Shown here piece after piece: positions 58,635-64,000 of a stretch of DNA of 64,000 nucleotides (positions are counted from its first letter, which is position 1; the number at the start of each line of letters is the position of its first letter). The DNA comes from Siphonobacter curvatus (GTDB taxonomy: Bacteria; Bacteroidota; Bacteroidia; Cytophagales; Spirosomataceae): NCBI RefSeq assembly GCF_002943425.1, contig NZ_PTRA01000001.1, positions 2,914,001 to 2,978,000 on the forward strand, in the 5' to 3' direction. Made by a program: the position numbers and the translations under genes. The notes beneath the pieces were generated by a model that ran no database searches, was not told where the DNA came from, and saw only the letters and a program-made list of their open reading frames with translations.

Positions 58635-59633
58635 TTAGAAGGTACTATACATGTTCATGTACTGTTGAATCAGTTTGATCCGGTCGTGTATATACCTGGG
58701 GCTAAAGAATGTGTTCGACCAATCCTCAAAATTTTCGCACTGAAACCCCAGATAGAAAAGCCAGAAGGCGAAACCCAGGTACGGGATGGCCTGTAACTCC
58801 TGTTCTGAAAAAGCTTTCTTTTCCCGGTACGCGTTGACAAAGACCTCAAACTGTCGATCGGCTTCTTCCCTACTGATTTTTTTTAAGAACGTATGAAAGA
58901 AAAAGTGGATTTGAAACGACATCAGGTCATTGGCCAGAAAGCCTTTTCCGGCAAAGTCGTAATCAAAAACGGTAAGCGTATTCTGCTCGTCAAAATGAAA
59001 GTTCTTGGGTAGGTAATCGTAATGGCAGTAGCCCGTACTGAATCCTGCTGTATCGAAACGCTCCAGCTCGTCTTTTACCCGTCGAGCGGTTTCTTCCAGA
59101 TACGCGTACCCTTCCGGAAAATGCTCAAAAAAGGGTCTGATTACTTCCAGAGGACGATTCAGCGTCGTTTCCAAATCGTAGGGCTTACGTGGACGACGCA
59201 GTTCTAGCTGACTGGTGATTGTATGGTTGAACGCCATTTCATGCCCTATGATTCGTAACTGCTCGTCGGAAAAATCATAGACATTTTCACCGTTTGCGTA
59301 AGTAAATAGCACACCGTTTCGAATGCCTTCGGCGGCCTGAAACGACTGAATGGCTTCTCCCTTCAGATCGGCTATCGGATAGGAAACGTGGGCTCCTCCC
59401 GTCCGTAACTGATTCAGCAATTCTACCTCACCCTGAATTTCCGGTAAGGATCGGTGGGCATCCCGGTAGATTTTGAAAATAGCTTTCCCCTCGGCATGTT
59501 CCACCCGATAGGTGTCACTGACACCGCGTAACAGAAGTGAACAACGAACGTCCGAAAACCCGTACGCCTCAGCAAGGTAGGCTCCTAAGGCACGCGACGA
59601 CAAGGTAGAGTATTGAGTGGGAAACAGAGTCAT
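58635..59633 (-). CDS. Aminoglycoside-phosphotransferase-like kinase (homoserine kinase II/SrkA type)
   Basis: Soluble kinase-fold protein of 332 residues. N-lobe: KAIFKIYRDAHR with the likely ATP-binding Lys54 and Glu near 69. Brenner motif HYDYLPKN at 204-211 has catalytic Asp206 and Asn211; VFDYDFAGKG (222-231) supplies the metal Asp. The family (APH, fructosamine kinase, homoserine kinase II, stress kinase SrkA) phosphorylates small molecules or proteins. It lies between the response regulator (88-base gap) and histidine kinase (26-base gap), an unusual place that suggests a link to the same pathway. The substrate is unknown. Confidence 0.85.
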   Translation of the reverse strand: MTLFPTQYSTLSSRALGAYLAEAYGFSDVRCSLLLRGVSDTYRVEHAEGKAIFKIYRDAHRSLPEIQGEVELLNQLRTGGAHVSYPIADLKGEAIQSFQAAEGIRNGVLFTYANGENVYDFSDEQLRIIGHEMAFNHTITSQLELRRPRKPYDLETTLNRPLEVIRPFFEHFPEGYAYLEETARRVKDELERFDTAGFSTGYCHYDYLPKNFHFDEQNTLTVFDYDFAGKGFLANDLMSFQIHFFFHTFLKKISREEADRQFEVFVNAYREKKAFSEQELQAIPYLGFAFWLFYLGFQCENFEDWSNTFFSPRYIHDRIKLIQQYMNMYSTF

Positions 59634-59721
59634 TAAAGTTAATTTTCGCTACGATGGATACGAAGACGCGGAGGTTTACAAAGGTCTTTCTTTAGGCTAT
59701 GGAATCGTGTACTGAAAGGGA

Positions 59722-61116
59722 TTAAAGTCCGTATTTCTCCAGCCGCCGATACAGTGAAGCCCGCGTCAGTCCGAGTTCAGTCGCTGCTTTGGAAATGTTG
59801 CCGCTGTGTTTGTTGAGTACCTTCCGAATGATGGCTTTTTCCAGCTCGTCCAGATTAAATTGATCCAGGGAAATCGTTTCGCCATTCGTTGGTTTTTCGG
59901 GTACCTTTTGAGCGTTGGAAATAAAGAGATCTTCGGGTTGCAGCATATCCTTTTCGCACATGATGACAGCCCGCTCAATGGCGTGTTGTAGCTCGCGAAC
60001 GTTACCCGGCCAGCCGTACTTGGTCATGCGTTGGATGGCCGCCGGACTTACGTCTTTAATCCGTTTACGGTACTTTTGGGTGTACACCCTCAGGTAATGA
60101 TGAGCCAACAGTTCAATGTCTTCGGGGCGTTCGCGAAGGGCCGGAATCCGGAGTTCAATGGTGTTGATCCGGTACAGTAAATCCTGCCGAAATTCGCCTT
60201 TGCTCACCATTTCGGCCAGGGGCATATTGGTCGCACAGATGAGTCGAATGTCAATGGATTTAGGGCGATTGGAGCCTACTCGCGTGACCTGCCGACTCTG
60301 CAGAACGGTTAGCAATTTGGCCTGCATGGGCAAAGGAATGTTTCCAATTTCATCCAGGAAAATAGTCCCTCCGTCGGCGGCTTCGAAGCGTCCGGCCCGG
60401 TCTTCACGGGCGTCCGTGAAGGCTCCTTTGACGTGCCCAAAGAGTTCACTTTCGAACAGATGCTCGCTGATGGCTCCCAGATCTACGCTGATGAAGGCCT
60501 GCCGCGACCGATTGGAGTTTTGGTGCAGAGAACGGGCAATCAGCTCTTTTCCCGTACCATTCTCCCCCAAAATCAATACGTTAGCGTCCGTGGCGGCTAC
60601 TTTCTGGATGGTACCGAAAACCTCCCGCATGGCTGAACTTACCCCTACCATTTCCCCAAACCGGGCCTGCTGATCGCGGGCAATGATGGCATTTTGCGAC
60701 TTGAGTTTTTCGACTTCCAGTTTCGACTTCCGCAGGGAAAGGGCGGACAATAGCGTCGCGAGCAATTTCTCGTTACTCCAGGGTTTCAGGATAAAATCCG
60801 TTGCCCCGGACTTTACGGCCCGCACGGCCATTTCTACGTCGCCGTACGCCGTAATAAGCAGCACAATCGCCGCCGGATCGATTTGCAGAATTTTATCCAG
60901 CCAGAAAAACCCCTCTGTTCCCGAGGTAACGTCCTGCGTGAAATTCATGTCCAGCATGATCACGTCGTAGCCTTCCTGACGCAGCAGATTGGGCAGATTT
61001 TCGGGATTTTTTTCAGTATCAACGCGGGTAAAATGTTGTTTCAAAAGCAGACGAGCTGCTTTTAGAAGGTCTTCGTTATCATCGACGACCAGGATTCGAG
61101 CGGGGGTTAATGGCAT
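59722..61116 (-). CDS. NtrC-family sigma54-dependent response regulator
   Basis: A 464-residue activator. Receiver domain 1-125: acid pair Asp12/Asp13, phosphoacceptor Asp56 (MLDMNF), Lys111. AAA+ domain 155-385: Walker A GENGTGKE (184-191), the sigma54 contact loop GAFTDA (231-236, a common variant of GAFTGA), Walker B GTIFLDEIGNI. C-terminal Fis-type helix-turn-helix (about 425-464, NISKAATELGLTRASLYRRL). When phosphorylated it should bind paired palindromes and drive sigma54 promoters; exactly such a layout lies in the divergent intergenic region (61398-61502), so the ECF-efflux operon is the likely target. Confidence 0.95.
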   Translation of the reverse strand: MPLTPARILVVDDNEDLLKAARLLLKQHFTRVDTEKNPENLPNLLRQEGYDVIMLDMNFTQDVTSGTEGFFWLDKILQIDPAAIVLLITAYGDVEMAVRAVKSGATDFILKPWSNEKLLATLLSALSLRKSKLEVEKLKSQNAIIARDQQARFGEMVGVSSAMREVFGTIQKVAATDANVLILGENGTGKELIARSLHQNSNRSRQAFISVDLGAISEHLFESELFGHVKGAFTDAREDRAGRFEAADGGTIFLDEIGNIPLPMQAKLLTVLQSRQVTRVGSNRPKSIDIRLICATNMPLAEMVSKGEFRQDLLYRINTIELRIPALRERPEDIELLAHHYLRVYTQKYRKRIKDVSPAAIQRMTKYGWPGNVRELQHAIERAVIMCEKDMLQPEDLFISNAQKVPEKPTNGETISLDQFNLDELEKAIIRKVLNKHSGNISKAATELGLTRASLYRRLEKYGL

Positions 61117-61152
61117 TCTATACTTTTAGTTTGCAGTTGTCGGTTTTCAGCA

Positions 61153-61200
61153 GTCCCCGCATTACATACGGGGCTATTCACATTGAACCCCTCTGGGGTT
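61153..61200 (+). repeat. Dispersed intergenic palindromic element, copy 4
   Basis: Contains the same 17-base core ACGGGGCTATTCACATT as the copy at 18 kb, then GAACCCCTCTGGGGTT with pairing ends. It lies upstream of the response regulator gene. Confidence 0.7.
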
Positions 61201-61397
61201 CGACCTATCTATAGGCTTCTTCAGAAACTCGGTATAGCTATCGGAATCTATACTCTTCAGCCTTAGGTGAAAAGTGGAAAGCCGTATCCATAGGACTAGT
61301 CGAGCCCCGCCTTGCCTACGTGCTAGTTCGACTAATCTATCCTGTCTTCTCTTAAAATCATACCATTTCGGGAAATCACGGGAAAGCTAGTAAAAAC

Positions 61398-61434
61398 TGT
61401 CCGAATCCGTACAGTAGCTGTACGCAGGCGTACA
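61398..61434. promoter_or_regulatory. Two 16-bp palindromes: likely enhancer for the sigma54 regulator
   Basis: Site 1 TGTCCGAATCCGTACA (61398-61413, one mismatch) and site 2 TGTACGCAGGCGTACA (61419-61434, perfect arms) share TGT-CG and CG-TACA arms. Their centres are 21 bp apart, two helical turns, as needed for side-by-side dimers. They end 53 bp before the -24 element. Binding by the adjacent NtrC-type regulator is inferred. Confidence 0.65.
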
Positions 61435-61486
61435 CTATTTTCGCAAAAAAAGCCATTTCCAGCCAACTGAGGGCCTTTTTAAAAGT

Positions 61487-61502
61487 TTGGCACACCTTTG
61501 GC
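61487..61502 (+). promoter_or_regulatory. Sigma54 (-24/-12) promoter of the ECF-efflux operon or a small RNA
   Basis: TTGGCAC (-24) and TGGC (-12), with the invariant GG (61489-61490) and GC (61501-61502) exactly 10 bases apart. The -12 box has TGGC for the usual TTGC. Predicted start near 61514. Confidence 0.65.
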
Positions 61503-61532
61503 ATTAGAGAGGTCAAGGGTTTAGTAAGCGTA

Positions 61533-61574
61533 ACCGGCGAACGACCCTAAACAGCCGTTCGCCGGTCTTTTTAA
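61533..61574 (+). terminator. Intrinsic terminator in the leader of the ECF-efflux operon
   Basis: Perfect 11-bp stem ACCGGCGAACG/CGTTCGCCGGT (61533-61543 with 61556-61566, 12-nt loop) followed by CTTTTTAA. No plus-strand gene precedes it, so it can only act on RNA begun inside this intergenic region: an attenuator, or the end of a small RNA of about 60 nt. Confidence 0.75.
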
Positions 61575-61587
61575 TTCAACTATCGAA

Positions 61588-62130
61588 ATGGAAACTCTTT
61601 GCAAAACTGATCGTACCGCCTTAGTAGAAGCCTGCCGACAAGGGGACCGCTCGGCTCAGTACGAACTGTATCGCCTGTATTCCAAATCGATGTACAACGT
61701 TTGCTACCGAATCCTGAACCATACAGCGGAAGCCGAAGACGTATTACAGGATGCCTTTGTGAAGTTTTTCCAACGCATCCACGAATTTCGTCAGGAAAGT
61801 ACGGTGGGAGCTTATCTGAAGCAGATTGTTGTCAATGAAGCCCTCAATCGCCTGCGTCAGCGTCGGGTACAGCTGGTGGAAATCGAAGAAAGTTTCGACA
61901 TGCCTTACGAAGCCGCCGCCGAACCCGACGAATGGGAAATCTCACACGTACGGGCTGCGATGATGAAGTTACCCGATGGTTTCCGTACGGTCCTCACGCT
62001 CCATTTGCTGGAAGAGTACAGCCATGATGAAATTGCCGAAATGTTACAAATCTCCGCCTCCACGTCCCGCACCCAGTTTATGCGGGCCAAGAATAAGCTG
62101 AGAGAGATGTTAAGCACATTAGCCGTTTAG
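61588..62130 (+). CDS. ECF sigma-70 factor of the efflux operon
   Basis: An ECF sigma factor of 180 residues. Region 2 includes RILNHTAEAEDVLQDAFVKF (about 41-60) and region 4 LPDGFRTVLTLHLLEEYSHD with EIAEMLQISASTSRTQFMRA (about 130-168). No FecR or other anti-sigma gene follows; the next gene, 99 bases on, is a membrane fusion protein. Related proteins (RpoE-like of Cytophagales) appear before efflux and ABC transporter genes. The gap 62131-62229 contains G/T- and A/C-rich repeat text. If the upstream sigma54 promoter drives it, this would be a two-sigma cascade (inference). Confidence 0.9.
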   Translation: METLCKTDRTALVEACRQGDRSAQYELYRLYSKSMYNVCYRILNHTAEAEDVLQDAFVKFFQRIHEFRQESTVGAYLKQIVVNEALNRLRQRRVQLVEIEESFDMPYEAAAEPDEWEISHVRAAMMKLPDGFRTVLTLHLLEEYSHDEIAEMLQISASTSRTQFMRAKNKLREMLSTLAV

Positions 62131-62229
62131 AGTTTTGAGTTGGAAGTTTTGCATGTAGTAACTGACTCAGCAACCCGAAACACAAAACGCTAAACCCGAA
62201 ACCAATAACCAATTAACCTTTTTTTCCCC

Positions 62230-63492
62230 GTGGATAAGAAAATTGAAAGAAAATTCTGGAACCGTAAACGTGTCTTTTTTTTAACGGGCGGTTTGCTCCT
62301 GGTGTCGCTCACGTTGTGGGCACTGGTATTCCGGGATAAGCGTACACAACTACGGGTCGAGACGGAAAAGCTGACCGTATCGAGTGTTTCGCAGGGTGCT
62401 TTTAACGAATTCATTCCCGTCAACGGTACGGTTATTCCCATCCAGAGCGTACAGCTGGACGCCGTCGAAGGCGGTTCGATTGAGAAAATCTTCAAGCAAT
62501 CGGGCGATATGGTAAAGGCGGGCGACGTGATTCTGCAACTCTCCAATACGGAACTGAAACTAAACGTACTGACCCGGGAAACGGCCTTATACGATCAGTT
62601 GAACAACGCCCGTACCTCCCGTCTGCAATTGCAACAGAATACACTGGCTCTTCAGAATACGCTGGCTGAGATCGATTATCAGGTCAAAATCAAGGAACAG
62701 CAACTGAATCGGAACGACCGGGCCTCCAAGTATCTTTCGGAGAAGGAAATGCAGGATGTTCGCGAAGAAGTATCCTACCAGAAACGCCGCCGCAACGTCA
62801 CGCAACGCTCATACATGCAGGATTCTCTGATTCGGATTCAGCAAAATTCGCAGCTGTCTCAATCCGAAAAACGGATTTGGGAAAGCATCCAGAACGTAGG
62901 TCAGATGCTGGACAACCTGCTGGTCAAGGCTCCCATCTCCGGTCAGCTTTCAACCGCTACGGACTTGCAGATCGGTCAGCTGATTACAAAAGGTACTAAA
63001 ATCGGTCAGGTCGATATTCTGGATAAATTCAAAGTACGGGTGCCCATCGACGAACTGTACCTACCCCGAATCGTGAAAGGACTGGAAGGTTACGCGGATC
63101 TGGATGGGAAAGAATACAAGCTTGTCGTCGACAAAGTTTTCCCCACGGTTACCAACGGTCGTTTTGAAGTCGATATGTTGTTTGCTCAGACAGCTCCTAC
63201 GGATATTCGTCGCGGTCAAACCTTACGCATTCGTCTGGAACTGGGTAAACCCGAACAGGCGGTACTGCTTCCCACGGGTGGTTTCTATCAGCAAACGGGC
63301 GGTAACTGGGTATTCGTGGTGGAAGCCGGTGGTCAGCGAGCCGTACGCCGCAACATCCAGTTGGGACGCAAGAACCCGACGTACTACGAAGTACTGGATG
63401 GCCTGAAACCCGGCGAAAAAGTCATCACCTCGAGTTACGAGTTCTTCGGCGACAATGAAGTACTCAATCTCAATGAAAAGCAACCGCAGTAA
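62230..63492 (+). CDS. Periplasmic adaptor (membrane fusion protein) of an efflux ABC transporter
   Basis: HlyD/MacA-like adaptor, 420 residues, starting at GTG 62230 (KKIERKFWNRKRVFFLTGG); one N-terminal anchor helix (about 17-34). The first half-lipoyl strand (AVEGGSIEKIFKQSGDMVKAG), a long coiled coil (about 100-205, with TRLQLQQN-like heptads), the second lipoyl half (LLVKAPISGQLSTA) and beta-barrel domains follow. It links an inner membrane ABC permease with an outer membrane channel. The ATPase gene follows 131 bases later; permeases should lie beyond the window edge. Confidence 0.92.
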   Translation: MDKKIERKFWNRKRVFFLTGGLLLVSLTLWALVFRDKRTQLRVETEKLTVSSVSQGAFNEFIPVNGTVIPIQSVQLDAVEGGSIEKIFKQSGDMVKAGDVILQLSNTELKLNVLTRETALYDQLNNARTSRLQLQQNTLALQNTLAEIDYQVKIKEQQLNRNDRASKYLSEKEMQDVREEVSYQKRRRNVTQRSYMQDSLIRIQQNSQLSQSEKRIWESIQNVGQMLDNLLVKAPISGQLSTATDLQIGQLITKGTKIGQVDILDKFKVRVPIDELYLPRIVKGLEGYADLDGKEYKLVVDKVFPTVTNGRFEVDMLFAQTAPTDIRRGQTLRIRLELGKPEQAVLLPTGGFYQQTGGNWVFVVEAGGQRAVRRNIQLGRKNPTYYEVLDGLKPGEKVITSSYEFFGDNEVLNLNEKQPQ

Positions 63493-63497
63493 TCTCT

Positions 63498-63574
63498 TTT
63501 GCCACGAAGGCACCAAGAATCACTACGTACTATCTGCTTTGTGAATCGTAGTGGCTTTGTGCCTTTGTGGCAAA
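63498..63574. repeat. Long inverted repeat of the GCCACGAAGGCACCAAG type inside the efflux operon
   Basis: Left arm 63498-63527 (TTTGCCACGAAGGCACC...) pairs imperfectly with 63547-63574 (...GTGCCTTTGTGGCAAA): nearly 28 positions with a few mismatches and a loop of about 19 nt. Similar sequences are known as dispersed repeats in many bacteria. No T run follows. Confidence 0.7.
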
Positions 63575-63623
63575 TTTAAAAGACTAAACCCTATTCATCC
63601 GAGTTCAACACACACGTACAACC

Positions 63624-64000
63624 ATGATCCAAATCAAAAACCTCCGAAAAGTTTACCGTACCGAAGAAATTGAAACAACGGCTCTCGATCATGTGAATGT
63701 GGAAATTGCCGACGGCGAATTTGTCGCGATCATGGGTCCGTCGGGTTGCGGAAAATCGACCTTACTCAATGTATTGGGTATGCTGGACAACCCTTCCACG
63801 GGCGAGTACAACTTCTGGGGCGAGGAAATTTCAAAGTACTCGGAACGCCAACGGGCGAAGCTCCGTAAGGGAAACATCGGTTTCGTATTCCAGAGCTTTA
63901 ACCTGATCGACGAACTGACCGTATACGAAAACGTTGAACTTCCCCTGCTGTACCTCGGCAAATCGGCTTCCGAACGCAAGGAACTCGTTGAAACGGTACT
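63624..64000 (+). CDS. ABC transporter ATP-binding protein (MacB/LolD-like), partial
   Basis: N-terminal 125 residues of a cytoplasmic ABC ATPase; the gene runs off the window end. ATG at 63624 (MIQIKNLRKVYRTEEIET). Walker A GPSGCGKST (about 39-47) and the Q-loop FVFQSFNLIDELT (about 93-105) are visible; signature motif and Walker B lie outside. The phrase ETTALDHVNVEI and the Q-loop context resemble MacB/LolD/FtsE-type subunits, which work with MacB/FtsX-like permeases and a MacA-type adaptor, here encoded just upstream. It may export peptides, lipoproteins or toxic compounds. Confidence 0.93.
   Translation, partial: MIQIKNLRKVYRTEEIETTALDHVNVEIADGEFVAIMGPSGCGKSTLLNVLGMLDNPSTGEYNFWGEEISKYSERQRAKLRKGNIGFVFQSFNLIDELTVYENVELPLLYLGKSASERKELVETV

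Overview
The window looks like chromosome of a Cytophagales bacterium (phylum Bacteroidota, Spirosomataceae-like; the genus cannot be fixed from sequence alone). Support: a SusC/SusD pair driven by an ECF sigma/FecR module, several TonB-dependent receptors with carboxypeptidase-like N-terminal domains, DUF4249, DUF1080 and MG2-type surface proteins, promoters of the Bacteroidota form TTTG-N20-TAnnTTTG, weak Shine-Dalgarno signals and several TTG/GTG starts. No phage, integrase, transposase or cas gene was seen, so most of the window is ordinary core and accessory chromosome.

Layout. 0-9 kb: ROK kinase, a 36-codon membrane peptide with its own promoter and terminator, htpG, an orphan BlaI-type repressor, an M1 peptidase and a siderophore-type TonB receptor. 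9-18 kb: a surface polysaccharide cluster (Wzx-like flippase, two family 2 glycosyltransferases, a TylF-like methyltransferase, a GNT-I-like and a GT4 glycosyltransferase) ending in a membrane-anchored MutS-like ATPase. 18-25 kb: fabI, GNAT, sterol desaturase family protein, EEP hydrolase, DUF1080 hydrolase, methyltransferase, and a secreted phosphoesterase fused to a PQQ propeller. 25-33 kb: ECF sigma - FecR - SusC - SusD nutrient-uptake locus. 33-43 kb: aldo/keto reductase lacking the usual catalytic His, HAD phosphatase, an orphan CRISPR-like mini-array, then a four-gene overlapping outer-membrane operon. 43-50 kb: sugar epimerase, a giant ThuA/sugar dehydrogenase/PKD/cytochrome c protein, an RY-repeat outer-membrane protein, an unknown exported protein and two identical tRNA-Asp genes. 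50-57 kb: oxidoreductase, serC and a serB-serA fusion (the whole serine pathway in two genes), YheT-like hydrolase, a DUF6992-like protein and a TRIC-type channel. 57-64 kb: NtrC-type response regulator, kinase-like protein and histidine kinase, divergent from an ECF sigma - membrane fusion protein - ABC ATPase operon.

The most interesting signals are non-coding. (1) Between the sigma54 regulator and the efflux operon there are two 16-bp palindromes exactly 21 bp apart, a GG-N10-GC sigma54-type promoter and an intrinsic terminator 31 bases downstream of the -12 element: either an attenuator or a sigma54-driven RNA of about 60 nt. (2) At 35.1-35.3 kb lie two nearly full 29-nt repeats plus a decayed third one, separated by 37 and 35 nt, with the look of a class 1 CRISPR remnant without cas genes. 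(3) Several families of dispersed intergenic repeats (an ACGGGGCTATTCACATT/AACCCC palindrome, GTTTGA/TCAAAC mirror blocks, and others) punctuate gene boundaries.
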